A stretch of 64,000 nt of DNA from Rheinheimera soli. GTDB taxonomy: Bacteria > Pseudomonadota > Gammaproteobacteria > Enterobacterales > Alteromonadaceae. Below are positions 26,860 to 36,328 of this stretch, piece by piece; within the stretch, counting starts at the first letter, position 1; the number at the start of each line of letters is the position of its first letter. The translations under genes were made by a program, and so were the position numbers. The DNA is taken from the NCBI RefSeq assembly GCF_021290985.1, contig NZ_JAJOYU010000022.1:1-64000 (forward strand), given 5' to 3'. The notes under the pieces are model-generated. The model saw only the letters and a program-made list of their open reading frames with translations, searched no databases and had not been told where the DNA came from.

Positions 26860-29800
26860 ATGATCCGCATTGAAGCATTACCAGCGCCCACCTCCAGCAC
26901 CGATCAAAAACAATGGGGCCGCCTGTCCGGCGCTGCCTTGCCATGGGCCATTTATCAGCTGTATCAGCGCCAGAAAGGCCTTTATGTGGTTGTAGTGCCA
27001 GACACCACAACGGCCCTTCGTTTAGAGCAGGAACTGACGGTATTTTTCCATGAAAACGCTGCAGATGTCTGGACTTTCCCTGACTGGGAAACCTTGCCTT
27101 ATGACGTATTTTCACCCCATCAGGACATTATTTCCCAGCGTATAAAAACCTTGTACAGCCTGCCTCGTTTGCAGCATGGCATAGTCATAGTGCCATTAAA
27201 TACCGCCTTGCTGCGTTTAACTGACGCCAGCTATTTACAGCAGTACAGTCTGGTACTGAAAAAAGGCCAGCAACTGGATTTAACAGCGCTGCGTCAGCAA
27301 TTGGCCGCAGTGGGTTACCGCGCCGTGGATCAGGTGATGGAGCATGGCGAGTTTTCAGTGCGTGGCTCCTTACTCGATTTATATCCTATGGGCAGTACCC
27401 TGCCTTATCGCATTGACTTTTTAGACGATGAAATTGACGGCATTCGCCTGTTTGACCCGGATAATCAACGCACAGTGCAGCAAGTCAATGAAATTGAACT
27501 CTTGCCTGCTCACGAATTCCCGCAGGATAAAGCCGCGATAGAACGCTTCCGTATTCGCTATCGTGAACGTTTCCCAGCGCGCAGCGAAAAAGAATCGCTC
27601 TATATGCAGGTCAGTCAGGGCCTGATGCCTGCTGGTATTGAGTATTATCTGCCGCTCTTTGCTGAGCACTCTGCACCTTTGTTTTCGATGTTACCCAAAC
27701 AGACCGTGATGCTGGCGGTTGGCGATTTGGAGGCTGCGGCTGAGCGTTTCTGGCACGACTTGCAACGTCGTTATCAAGACAGAGCCATAGATTTACTTAA
27801 ACCCATTTTAAAACCGCAGGAATTGTACTTAGCAGTCGATGAGTTTTTCGCTCAGTTAAAGCAATGGCCACGCTTACGGTTAAGCCGTGCTGAATTGCCG
27901 GAACGTGCCGGACAATCTAATGCGGCTGTGGCTGATTTGCCTGAGCTTACCGTCAATCATCAGCTGAAAAACCCACTGGAAAAGCTACAGCAATTTATTG
28001 TTGAGATTAAAAAGCAGCAAGGCCGTGTGCTGTTTTTCGTAGAATCAGAAGGCCGGCGCGAAAGCTTGTTGCAACTGATGCAGCGTAATCAAATTCGCTT
28101 GCAGCAATTTGCCTCGGTCGAAGAGTTTTTAACAGATCAGGTTGATTTAGGCATAGTGATAGGGTCTTTGGAGCAAGGCTGTTTACTCAAAGCCAGCTCC
28201 GGCAAAGCCAAGGCTAAAGCTGGTGAAGAGCCTTTAGCCTTAGTCAGTGAAAACGAGCTGTTTGGCCACAAAGTAACCCAACGCCGCAAACGTAAACACA
28301 GCCAGCAAATCTCCGGTGATACCATAATCCGCAATCTGGCTGAGCTCTCTGTTGGCCAGCCTGTAGTGCATTTACAGCATGGTATAGGCCGTTATCAGGG
28401 CTTGCAGGTGCTGGATGCTGCGGGCATCAGTGCTGAATTTGTCACCATTGAATACGCGGGTGCCAGCAAGTTGTATGTGCCTGTATCGTCCTTGCATTTA
28501 ATTAGCCGTTACACAGGTTCTGATCAGGATCATGCGCCACTGCATAAGCTTGGCAACGACACTTGGGAAAAAGCCCGGCGTAAAGCGGCAGAGAAAGTAC
28601 GGGATGTGGCAGCAGAACTTTTGGATGTTTATGCGCAGCGTGCCGCCCAGACGGGTTATGGCTTTAAACTGGAAGCCGACCAATACGAGCTGTTTGCCGA
28701 TGGTTTCCCTTATAAAGAAACCGTTGATCAGCTCGATGCCATAGCTGCAGTGCTTGCCGATATGCAGGCCGAACGCGCTATGGACAGGCTGGTGTGTGGT
28801 GATGTAGGTTTTGGTAAAACAGAAGTCGCAATGCGGGCGGCTTTTGTTGCAGTCAATGACAACAAACAAGTGGCAGTTTTAGTGCCAACCACGCTTTTGG
28901 CACAACAGCACTTTGAAAACTTCCGCGACCGCTTTGCCAACTGGCCGGTCAAAGTAGCAGTGTTGTCGCGTTTTATTAGTGCCAAAGAGCAAAAGCAGAT
29001 ACTGGAAGAAACCGAACAAGGCAAAGTCGATATTCTGATAGGCACCCACAAATTATTGCAGGACGATATTCGTTTTAAAGATCTGGGCCTTTTGATTGTT
29101 GATGAAGAGCACCGTTTTGGCGTGCGACAAAAAGATAAAATCAAAGCCCTGCGAGCCAATATCGATATTCTGACGCTTACAGCAACGCCAATTCCACGCA
29201 CCTTAAATATGTCGATGTCTGGCATGCGTGATTTATCTATTATCGCTACTCCTCCGGCCAAACGTTTGCCGGTCAAAACTTTTGTACGTGAACATGAAGA
29301 AGGCCTGATCCGTGAAGCTGTGCTTCGGGAGATATCCCGTGGTGGTCAGGTGTATTTTCTGCACAACGATGTCGCCAGTATTGAAAAAGCCGCTGCTGAT
29401 TTAGCCCTGCTGTTGCCGGAAGCTTTAATTGGCATAGCCCATGGTCAGATGCGTGAGCGGGATCTGGAAAACATCATGGCTGATTTTTACCATCAGCGTT
29501 TTAACCTGCTACTGTGTTCGACCATTATCGAAACCGGTATAGACGTGCCAACTGCCAATACTATTATTATCAACAGAGCCGATAACTTTGGTCTGGCACA
29601 GTTGCACCAGTTGCGTGGCCGGGTTGGCCGTTCGCATCACCAGGCTTATGCGTATTTACTTACACCTCCGCCAAAACGCTTAACCAAAGACGCTGAAAAA
29701 CGCCTTGAAGCCATTTCCGCTTTAGAAGATTTAGGTGCAGGTTTTGCACTCGCCAGTCAGGATATGGAAATTCGCGGCGCAGGCGAGTTGTTGGGTGACG

Positions 29801-30369
29801 AGCAAAGTGGTCAGATTGAATCTGTAGGTTTTAGTTTGTATATGGAAATGCTGGAACAAGCTGTTGAAGCGCTAAAAGCCGGTAAAGAGCCAAGCCTGGA
29901 TGCACTTTTAACTCAACAAACCGAACTGGATATGAAGTTGCCTGCTCTGCTGCCGGATTCTTATATTCCTGATGTCAGCTTACGTTTATCCTTTTACAAA
30001 CGTTTAGCCTCCTGTCGCGACGAGCAAGAACTGGATGACGTACAGGTAGAATTGATTGACCGTTTTGGCTTATTACCGGATGCGGCAAAAAACTTAGTCA
30101 AAATCACAGAGTTAAAAATGCAGGCGCAGACACTTGGAATTAAACGACTGGAAGCCAACAGCAAAGGTGGTGTGCTAGAATTCGCCGAACGGACTTCAGT
30201 GAACCCGTCTTACATTATTCAACTGATCCAGACTCAGTCGAAAGTATTTAAATTGGAAGGCGGTAGTAAACTGAAATTTATCAAAGATTTACCTGATACT
30301 AATAGCAGATTCGCCTTCGTCAGCTTTATGCTGGATGACTTTGCTAAACATCAGACAGGAGCATCATGA
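26860..30369 (+). CDS. mfd: Transcription-repair coupling factor Mfd
   Basis: Releases RNA polymerase stalled at DNA lesions and recruits UvrA. The product is 1169 residues, against 1148 in E. coli. Order: UvrB-homology region (about 10-350, TFPDWETLPYDVFSPHQDI), the RNA polymerase-interacting CarD-like domain (about 490-570, VVHLQHGIGRYQGL), a RecG-like translocase with Walker A CGDVGFGKTEVAMRAA and the DEEH box IVDEEHRFGVRQK, helicase motifs through QLRGRVGRSHHQAYAYLL, and the C-terminal TRCF domain. Its stop overlaps the csiV start by four bases. Confidence 0.98.
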   Translation: MIRIEALPAPTSSTDQKQWGRLSGAALPWAIYQLYQRQKGLYVVVVPDTTTALRLEQELTVFFHENAADVWTFPDWETLPYDVFSPHQDIISQRIKTLYSLPRLQHGIVIVPLNTALLRLTDASYLQQYSLVLKKGQQLDLTALRQQLAAVGYRAVDQVMEHGEFSVRGSLLDLYPMGSTLPYRIDFLDDEIDGIRLFDPDNQRTVQQVNEIELLPAHEFPQDKAAIERFRIRYRERFPARSEKESLYMQVSQGLMPAGIEYYLPLFAEHSAPLFSMLPKQTVMLAVGDLEAAAERFWHDLQRRYQDRAIDLLKPILKPQELYLAVDEFFAQLKQWPRLRLSRAELPERAGQSNAAVADLPELTVNHQLKNPLEKLQQFIVEIKKQQGRVLFFVESEGRRESLLQLMQRNQIRLQQFASVEEFLTDQVDLGIVIGSLEQGCLLKASSGKAKAKAGEEPLALVSENELFGHKVTQRRKRKHSQQISGDTIIRNLAELSVGQPVVHLQHGIGRYQGLQVLDAAGISAEFVTIEYAGASKLYVPVSSLHLISRYTGSDQDHAPLHKLGNDTWEKARRKAAEKVRDVAAELLDVYAQRAAQTGYGFKLEADQYELFADGFPYKETVDQLDAIAAVLADMQAERAMDRLVCGDVGFGKTEVAMRAAFVAVNDNKQVAVLVPTTLLAQQHFENFRDRFANWPVKVAVLSRFISAKEQKQILEETEQGKVDILIGTHKLLQDDIRFKDLGLLIVDEEHRFGVRQKDKIKALRANIDILTLTATPIPRTLNMSMSGMRDLSIIATPPAKRLPVKTFVREHEEGLIREAVLREISRGGQVYFLHNDVASIEKAAADLALLLPEALIGIAHGQMRERDLENIMADFYHQRFNLLLCSTIIETGIDVPTANTIIINRADNFGLAQLHQLRGRVGRSHHQAYAYLLTPPPKRLTKDAEKRLEAISALEDLGAGFALASQDMEIRGAGELLGDEQSGQIESVGFSLYMEMLEQAVEALKAGKEPSLDALLTQQTELDMKLPALLPDSYIPDVSLRLSFYKRLASCRDEQELDDVQVELIDRFGLLPDAAKNLVKITELKMQAQTLGIKRLEANSKGGVLEFAERTSVNPSYIIQLIQTQSKVFKLEGGSKLKFIKDLPDTNSRFAFVSFMLDDFAKHQTGAS

Positions 30370-31448
30370 AACATCTGCGTTTAACATCGCTGGGACTGGC
30401 TTTTGTGGGTTTATTCGCCACAACCACAGTCTTTGCCAACAGCTGGTATGAAATTGAACTGATAGCTTTTAGCCGAAGCTCCAATAACAGTTTAAAAGAG
30501 CAATTTGAAGCTCCTACAGCGGCGCTTAAAACCAGCAATGCGATGGATTTGATGCGTCCTTTAGTGCAACCTGCACTAGCTGATTTAATTAAAGCTATAC
30601 CAGCCTGCACACCAGCACAGGCTGATCCGACTTTGTCAGCCCCTGCTCCGGCACAGCCAGTTTCTGCCACTGTACAGCAGCAAATTCAGCAACTATTAAC
30701 CGAACATCAGCAGAATAAACAGGAGCAGCAAAGCCTGGTTGCAGAAGATTCTCTCGATGTGCAGTTGGAACCAGAGCCAGTAACGGCGTCGTTATTTCAG
30801 CTGAATATGCAGAATTGCCAGATGGAACAATGGGATTTGGATGGTCAGTTAATAAGCCGGCCATTAAGTGCTGAAGAGTTGGCATTGCAGTTGCCTGCCC
30901 CAGCGCAAATTCCTGCTACCTTTACCGGGGACGGAATTGCCAAAGATACGGCTTACTTAGTAGGGCCAAATGACTTACAGCTGAAAAATCTGGCGTATCA
31001 ATTACAACGTGAAGCCGGCAAGCAATTGTTGCTGCATACAGCCTGGCGTCAGCCTCTGGTCTCAGGCCGTAACAGCCGCAGCCACTGGTATGCAGGCTCT
31101 TACCATGCGGATGAGAATACAGACGCAGGGCAAACTGTTGATTTAATGCAGCAAGTGCAACAACAACTGGCCGCAGTGCAACAAGGTCAGAGCAGCTTGC
31201 AACTCTGGTTCAGTCCGTGGCAATTTGATTCTTTAGTTCAGTTACGTTTAGGTCGCTTTATTCAGTTTGATGGCACTTTTTACTTGCGCCAGAATGAGGA
31301 TAACAACCAACCGGCGCAACTTGCGATTAAACAAAGTGCCCGCTTAACCTTAGGTCAGATCCATTACTTGGATCACCCGCGATTAGGCGTGATTATCCAG
31401 GTAAAACGTTTTACACCGCCAGAGTCAGCTGTGGCGACAACCCTTTAG
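30366..31448 (+). CDS. csiV: CsiV-type periplasmic protein (PF10972)
   Basis: A secreted protein with a signal peptide cleaved about after VFA (residue 24), then SWYEIELIAFSRS, the hallmark of the family. In Vibrio cholerae CsiV is reported to activate the LpoA-PBP1a peptidoglycan synthase. The 360 residues include a Gln/Pro-rich variable middle and a C-terminal part with IKQSARLTLGQIHYLDHPRLG, conserved in the family. It overlaps mfd (ATGA), an association I also recall for Vibrio and Shewanella. The lipoprotein gene follows after 27 bases. Confidence 0.82.
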   Translation: MKHLRLTSLGLAFVGLFATTTVFANSWYEIELIAFSRSSNNSLKEQFEAPTAALKTSNAMDLMRPLVQPALADLIKAIPACTPAQADPTLSAPAPAQPVSATVQQQIQQLLTEHQQNKQEQQSLVAEDSLDVQLEPEPVTASLFQLNMQNCQMEQWDLDGQLISRPLSAEELALQLPAPAQIPATFTGDGIAKDTAYLVGPNDLQLKNLAYQLQREAGKQLLLHTAWRQPLVSGRNSRSHWYAGSYHADENTDAGQTVDLMQQVQQQLAAVQQGQSSLQLWFSPWQFDSLVQLRLGRFIQFDGTFYLRQNEDNNQPAQLAIKQSARLTLGQIHYLDHPRLGVIIQVKRFTPPESAVATTL

Positions 31449-31475
31449 ACACTAAAATAACACAAGGAATCTGTT

Positions 31476-31727
31476 ATGAAAAAAATCGTAGTTTTGTTCA
31501 CGGCTCTGCTGTTCGTCGGAGCTTGTAGCAAACTGACTCAAGACAATTATGATCAGGTGAAAGCCGGTATGACGTACCAGGAAGTAACCGGTATTTTAGG
31601 TACTGCCACTCATTGTGACGAAGCAGTGGGCACCAAAAGTTGCCGCTGGGGTGATGATGAAAAAAACATCAAAATCACCTTTTTAGCTGACCGCGCCACT
31701 GTTTTTTCTAATCAGGGCATTCAGTAA
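31476..31727 (+). CDS. Small DUF3862-type lipoprotein
   Basis: 83 residues with a lipoprotein signal, lipobox VGAC and Cys17 as the lipidated residue. The mature part (LTQDNYDQVKAGMTYQEVTGILG) is the SmpA/BamE-like two-layer fold opening seen in DUF3862 proteins, and two further cysteines (in HCDE and SCRW) could form a disulfide. There is no neighbouring bam gene. The function of this family is unknown. Followed by a terminator-like hairpin. Confidence 0.75.
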   Translation: MKKIVVLFTALLFVGACSKLTQDNYDQVKAGMTYQEVTGILGTATHCDEAVGTKSCRWGDDEKNIKITFLADRATVFSNQGIQ

Positions 31728-31749
31728 TCATTGGTCGTCATCCTCCTCA

Positions 31750-31777
31750 AGGGGCGTTTTTATCGCCCCTTCTTCTT
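31750..31777 (+). terminator. Terminator-like hairpin after lipoprotein gene
   Basis: AGGGGCG (31750-31756) and CGCCCCT (31764-31770) form a stem followed by TCTTCTT, an imperfect U-tract. Confidence 0.65.
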
Positions 31778-31792
31778 GCGTAAATCGCTCTG

Positions 31793-33535
31793 ATGTTTCA
31801 ACTTCGGTCTTACCAACAACAAGCTGTGCAGTCTGTTCTTGTGCATTTTCGCCAAAAGCAGGATGCTGCAGTGCTGGTATTACCTACAGGCGCTGGGAAG
31901 AGCTTAGTCATAGCAGAACTGGCGCGCTTGGCCCGTGGCCGGGTGCTGGTACTGGCTCATGTCAAAGAGCTGGTGGAGCAAAATCATGCCAAATACCAGA
32001 GTTATGGCTTAGAGGCCGCTATTTTTTCAGCCAGTCTAGGCCGTAAAGAAACGGCGGCTAAAGTGGTGTTTGCCTCTGTGCAGTCGGTAGCTCGTAATCT
32101 GGATGAATTTACTGAGCACTACAGCTTATTGGTCATTGACGAATGCCATCGTGTCGGCGATGACGAAGACAGCAGCTACTTAAAAGTCATTCGCGCTTTA
32201 CAGACCCAAAATCCGGATTTAAAAGTGCTAGGCTTAACGGCAACACCCTACCGCTTAGGTTCTGGCTGGATTTATCAGTATCACAGTCGTGGACTTATCC
32301 GCACTACCGAACCACGTTTCTTTAAATACTGTATTTTCGATTTACCTATCCGCTTTTTATTGGGGGAAGGTTATTTAACGCCTGCCGTGCTGATGGATGC
32401 TCCAGTGCTGAGCTATGACTTCGCTGGTTTAAAACCCACAGCCAGTGGCTACTTTAAAGAAGCAGATCTGGATTTACGCATCAACCAGCAACAACGTGCC
32501 ACGCCCCAAATTATTCAGCAAGTGATACAACAAGCCCAAAGTCGGCAGGGCGTGATGATTTTTGCCGCAACCACAGCCCATGCCCGCGAAATTTTGGGTT
32601 ATTTACCTGCCAGCCACACTGCACTGATTTTAGGCGATACCCCACAAAAAGAACGGGATGCGCTGATCCATAGTTTTAAACAAAAGCAGCTGAAGTATCT
32701 GGTCAATGTGGCGGTATTAACCACAGGTTTTGATGCCCCTCATATCGATTTAATTGCTATTTTGCGCCCCACAGAATCAGTTACCTTGTATCAGCAAATT
32801 GTTGGCCGTGGCCTGCGCTTAAGCCCGGGTAAAACCGATTGTCTGGTACTGGATTATGCCGGTAACAGATTTAATCTGGAGCAACCTGATATAGGTGAAT
32901 TGCGGCCTGAACCTGGCACTGAACTGGTCACTGTGCCCTGCCCTTTGTGTGGTTTTTTTAATAACTTCTGGGGCAAAACTGACGACAGAGGTTTAGTGCT
33001 GGAGCATTATGGCCGCCGCTGTCAGGGCTATAAAGAGGATGAACAAGGAAAGCCCCATGCCTGCGGTTATCGTTTCAAAGCCAAGTTTTGCCCGGACTGT
33101 GGTGCTGAAAATGACATAGCAGCCCGAAACTGCGGTGACTGTGGTTTGGTATTGGTCGATCCGGATAAAAAGCTAAAAGAAGCCTTAAGTTTAAAAGATG
33201 CGCTGGTGCTTTATGTCACCCGGATGCAACTGCAAAGTCATCAGAGTAAAGAAGGGAAAAGCTCACTTAAAGTCAGCTATTTTTCGGCTGATGGCGCAGA
33301 AATAGCTGAATACTGGAGCTTGCAAACCAAAGCTCAAAAACAAAAGTTTTTAAATTTATTTGTGCCACCTCATCTGGTAGACAGGCACAGGCCATTTGTT
33401 GACGCGACAGTGCATAAAGTGCTGCAACAGACACACAGATTTCAGCCTCCTGCGGCCATCATAGCCCGTAAAGACGGTCGTTTTTGGCAAATCCGTGACA
33501 AATTGTTTCAAATTCAGGACAAAGACGCTGAATAA
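31793..33535 (+). CDS. radD: RadD helicase-like repair ATPase (YejH)
   Basis: A superfamily 2 ATPase involved in double-strand break and crosslink repair, acting with RecA in E. coli. The 580 residues match the 586-residue E. coli protein. Walker A LPTGAGKSLVIAELARLARG (about 28-47), the DECH box IDECHRVGDDEDS, motif VI region QQIVGRGLRLSPGKTDC, and a cysteine-rich zinc-binding C-terminal region (CPLCGFFNNFWG, CPDCGAENDIAARNCGDCG) are present in family order. A strong Shine-Dalgarno is not obvious upstream. Confidence 0.95.
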   Translation: MFQLRSYQQQAVQSVLVHFRQKQDAAVLVLPTGAGKSLVIAELARLARGRVLVLAHVKELVEQNHAKYQSYGLEAAIFSASLGRKETAAKVVFASVQSVARNLDEFTEHYSLLVIDECHRVGDDEDSSYLKVIRALQTQNPDLKVLGLTATPYRLGSGWIYQYHSRGLIRTTEPRFFKYCIFDLPIRFLLGEGYLTPAVLMDAPVLSYDFAGLKPTASGYFKEADLDLRINQQQRATPQIIQQVIQQAQSRQGVMIFAATTAHAREILGYLPASHTALILGDTPQKERDALIHSFKQKQLKYLVNVAVLTTGFDAPHIDLIAILRPTESVTLYQQIVGRGLRLSPGKTDCLVLDYAGNRFNLEQPDIGELRPEPGTELVTVPCPLCGFFNNFWGKTDDRGLVLEHYGRRCQGYKEDEQGKPHACGYRFKAKFCPDCGAENDIAARNCGDCGLVLVDPDKKLKEALSLKDALVLYVTRMQLQSHQSKEGKSSLKVSYFSADGAEIAEYWSLQTKAQKQKFLNLFVPPHLVDRHRPFVDATVHKVLQQTHRFQPPAAIIARKDGRFWQIRDKLFQIQDKDAE

Positions 33536-33687
33536 TTCCCACTATCTGGACAAAATGAAAAATTCTTTTGTTTTGCTACTGGGCAAAGGCAATGGAATTC
33601 GCTAATAATCAGAGCGTCCGTCTATGAATTAAATAACAAGACAGCACAAACAGATAGTTGTCCTTTATTGTCACAAGGTTGCAGTTT

Positions 33688-34530
33688 ATGTCAAACGAAA
33701 ACGCGTTATTAAGCTTGCTGGTCGAAAAAATTCAAAATGATACCTTGGTGCTGCCAAGTCTTCCCGAAATTGCTTTACGTATCCGCAAAATGGCGGAAGA
33801 CCCAAATGTAAATTTAAATCAGATGGCGGATATTATTTCTCACGATCCGGCCATGTCCGCTCGTATGATGAAAATTGCCAACAGCGCCTTTTTAGGCCGT
33901 TCAGTGCATGTAAGCTCTTTACACCAGGCCGTTACCCGCATTGGCCTGCGTTATATCAAAAACATTGCGACAGCTATGGCGGTGGAACAGTTATTTGTCT
34001 CTCACTCCAGCCTGATTAAAGACATGATGGGTAAAGTATGGCAAGACACGCTGGAAGTGGCCGCAGTGGCTCTGGCGGCGATGCAGTTGTATAACAGTAA
34101 TTTAAAATCCAGCCCTGTGAATTTTGACACCATGACTTTGGCTGGTTTAATTCATAATATTGGTGCTTTGCCTATTCTGACTGAAGCAGAAAAACATCTG
34201 GAACAGTTTGGTGACAAAGACTTTATCGCAGGCTGTATCACGGATTTAGCCGGTGGCATAGGTGGTAGCATTTTACGTAAATGGGAATTTCCGGATGAGT
34301 TGGTCGAAGTGGCTGAACTGTGGAATACCAAATTAGCTCACACAGATAAAGCCAATTATCTGGATTTTATTCGTATCGCCACTATTCAAAAAGGTTTTAC
34401 TAAAGATAAAACCGAAGCTCGTATTGCGTTAAAACCTTTTGCAGACAGAGGGTTAATTACAGGTATAGATTTCTATCGCTCTCCTGAGTTTGTGGTTATT
34501 TATCAGGACATGAAACAGCTTTTTGTCTGA
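33688..34530 (+). CDS. HDOD domain signal-transduction protein
   Basis: A 280-residue protein consisting essentially of one HDOD domain (about 15-210, LPSLPEIALRIRKMAEDP, IISHDPAMSARMMKIANSAF, LAGLIHNIGALPI). It lacks the catalytic metal-binding pattern of true HD phosphohydrolases. HDOD proteins act as signalling scaffolds, often with cyclic-di-GMP or chemotaxis systems. I chose the ATG at 33688 (MSNENALLSLL), with AAGG about ten bases upstream, over a TTG ten codons earlier. It stands alone, convergent with lysC. Confidence 0.85.
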   Translation: MSNENALLSLLVEKIQNDTLVLPSLPEIALRIRKMAEDPNVNLNQMADIISHDPAMSARMMKIANSAFLGRSVHVSSLHQAVTRIGLRYIKNIATAMAVEQLFVSHSSLIKDMMGKVWQDTLEVAAVALAAMQLYNSNLKSSPVNFDTMTLAGLIHNIGALPILTEAEKHLEQFGDKDFIAGCITDLAGGIGGSILRKWEFPDELVEVAELWNTKLAHTDKANYLDFIRIATIQKGFTKDKTEARIALKPFADRGLITGIDFYRSPEFVVIYQDMKQLFV

Positions 34531-34536
34531 TTGAAA

Positions 34537-34573
34537 CTGGTGTCAGAGCCTGAAGCTCTGACACCAGCTTTTT
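34537..34573. terminator. Bidirectional terminator between HDOD gene and lysC
   Basis: A perfect 13-bp stem, CTGGTGTCAGAGC (34537-34549) and GCTCTGACACCAG (34555-34567), with loop CTGAA is followed by CTTTTT. It serves convergent genes. Its apical part TCAGAGC/GCTCTGA recurs in the hairpin at 51661-51684. Confidence 0.85.
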
Positions 34574-35918
34574 AATTAAATAACTTCTGGTGCAGCTCTT
34601 TCACCACAGCAGCAGCTGACGCATCCTGAACTAAAAAGCACAGGTTGTGGCGCGAAGCCCCATGGCATATCAGTCGCATATTAATTTGCTCCAAAGCGCT
34701 AAACAACTCACCTGTCACCCCTTTGGTGCTGTGCAGATGATTGCCTATCACAGCAACTAAACTTAAGCCCTGCTCGACTGACACTTCACAGAAAGTTTTC
34801 AGCTCGTCAATCGCTGGTTCTATCGCCGAATTAAAGGCGCTGCCTGCAGATTCGTCCAACGTTAAAGCTACTGAAATTTCTGAGGTAGTGACTAAATCCA
34901 CTGATATTTGATGACGACTCAGAATGTCAAAAACCCGTGCTAAAAAACCTGCGGCATGTAACATGGCTGGGCTTTTCACCGTGATCAGAGTTTGGGATTT
35001 ACGCAAAGCAATGGCACGATAAGCAGGTTTATGCTCGACCGTTTTGGCAATCCAGGTACCGCCCGCTTCTGGCTCGCGGCTTGAACCGACAAAAACTTTG
35101 ATATTGCGGCGCATCGCCGGAATTAAGGTGGCAGGGTGCAATACTTTAGCGCCAAAAGTAGCCATTTCAGCCGCTTCATCAAAGCTGATTTCATTGATAC
35201 AACGGGCATCAGAAGTCAAACGTGGGTCTGTGGTGAAAATACCCACTACATCTGTCCAAATTTGCACAGTAGCGGCATTTAAAGCTTCACCCAATAAAGC
35301 AGCACTGTAATCTGAACCACCCCGGCCTAAGGTCGTGGTTTGTCCGGCTTCGTCTGCACCAATAAAACCTTGAGTGACAACAATATTTTCACGCAGCAAA
35401 GGCAATAAATGAGTCTGCGCCAAATCAGCAATAACATCGATTTGTGGTTCACCTTTACCAAAACGGCTGTCGGTGCGAAGCACGCGACGCACATCAAAAC
35501 ACTCTGCCGCAGCACCACGTTCCACTAACACCTGAGTAAATAACACTGAACTTAAACGTTCACCAAAAGACTGGATCAAATCTTTATGAGCGCCGGAATA
35601 AACAGCCCCCCCAGTTTCAATCAGGTTACGTAAATCAGCAAGCAAGGTGTTGATTTGAGCGGCTACAGCTTCAGGCTGTTGCAGAGCATTCAGCACAGCC
35701 AAAGTAATACGCTCTATGCCTTCAAAGGATGCATAACGGGCCTGTACTTCAGTTTGTTTGGTGATATCGACCAATAAATTGGTCACGCCTGAACTAGCAC
35801 TGACAGCGACCAGACGGATACTAGGATCGGCTAACACAATATCAGCACAACGGGACATAGCCGGAAAATCGGCCACTGAGGTTCCGCCAAATTTGGCGAC
35901 AATAAGTTGATTAGACAT
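34572..35918 (-). CDS. lysC: Monofunctional lysine-regulated aspartokinase
   Basis: Aspartate kinase feeding lysine, threonine and methionine synthesis and diaminopimelate for the cell wall. The 448 residues are those of an aspartokinase III-type enzyme: N-terminal kinase domain with VAKFGGTSVADF and the GRGGSDYSAALL and TDPR stretches, then two C-terminal ACT domains (about 300-448) that would bind lysine. No homoserine dehydrogenase domain is fused. AAGGAG lies nine bases before the ATG. A lysine riboswitch precedes it, so regulation is probably both at RNA level (riboswitch) and at protein level (feedback). Confidence 0.95.
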   Translation of the reverse strand: MSNQLIVAKFGGTSVADFPAMSRCADIVLADPSIRLVAVSASSGVTNLLVDITKQTEVQARYASFEGIERITLAVLNALQQPEAVAAQINTLLADLRNLIETGGAVYSGAHKDLIQSFGERLSSVLFTQVLVERGAAAECFDVRRVLRTDSRFGKGEPQIDVIADLAQTHLLPLLRENIVVTQGFIGADEAGQTTTLGRGGSDYSAALLGEALNAATVQIWTDVVGIFTTDPRLTSDARCINEISFDEAAEMATFGAKVLHPATLIPAMRRNIKVFVGSSREPEAGGTWIAKTVEHKPAYRAIALRKSQTLITVKSPAMLHAAGFLARVFDILSRHQISVDLVTTSEISVALTLDESAGSAFNSAIEPAIDELKTFCEVSVEQGLSLVAVIGNHLHSTKGVTGELFSALEQINMRLICHGASRHNLCFLVQDASAAAVVKELHQKLFN

Positions 35919-35980
35919 TCGAGTCTCTCCTTATCAATAAGTCATAAGGCAGAGCATGGCATTTGCAGGCAGTAAATAAA

Positions 35981-36011
35981 GTTGTGGTGCAGGCATGATG
36001 CTGCATACAAC
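35981..36011 (-). terminator. Candidate riboswitch expression-platform hairpin
   Basis: On the minus strand GTTGT and TGCAG pair with CTGCA and ACAAC around a CATCATGC loop, with a two-base bulge, followed by TTTATTT. It lies about 20 bases beyond the aptamer P1 helix and about 60 bases before lysC. A terminator is the likely reading, though the U-run is interrupted. Confidence 0.55.
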
Positions 36012-36031
36012 TGATCACAGACACACAAAGG

Positions 36032-36197
36032 CCAGAAGCTCTCCACCACAAAAAACAGGTGACAGTCGTAAGGATTCAGCCTTAACAACCGGACCATCTG
36101 CCGCTACAGCATCTGATCCTCGGCGTTAATCCCCCTCAAACATCCTGCGGCTTGTAGCAGCCTGAGATGTTCTACCTGGTTAACGCTCCTCTTCTGG
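36032..36197 (-). ncRNA. Lysine riboswitch (L box) upstream of lysC
   Basis: On the minus strand the 166-nt element opens with CCAGAAGAGGAGCGTTA and closes with GGTGGAGAGCTTCTGG, so CCAGAAG and CTTCTGG (36191-36197 with 36032-36038) form P1. Internal conserved blocks of the lysine aptamer are present in order: TGAGGGGG, CGCCGAGG, GGCTGAATCC and CTGTCACC, much as in the E. coli lysC leader. Lysine binding would close P1 and favour reduced lysC expression. The repeat elements begin three bases from P1. Confidence 0.93.
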
Positions 36198-36199
36198 TC

Positions 36200-36327
36200 T
36201 ATACCCGTCGTACTTGAAGCTGCAGCTTTGTTGACTGCGTGCCCTCGCCCCAGTCACATAGGACTACTATGCTCCTGGGGACTCACGCACTTGTCGTCGC
36301 GCTGCAACTCCAATTACTTAGGGTAGA
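36200..36327. repeat. Palindromic intergenic repeat, full copy upstream of lysC (R1)
   Basis: A 128-bp element with imperfect terminal inverted repeats of about 27 bases: TATACCCGTCGTACTTGAAG at the left, and at the right the complement reads TCTACCCTAAGTAATTGGAG. The middle is the imperfect hairpin CCCCAG...CTGGGG at 36248-36280 enclosing CATAG and CTATG. The same element occurs in the lolC-lolD gap in the opposite orientation. No open reading frame. Confidence 0.9.
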
Positions 36328-36328
36328 C

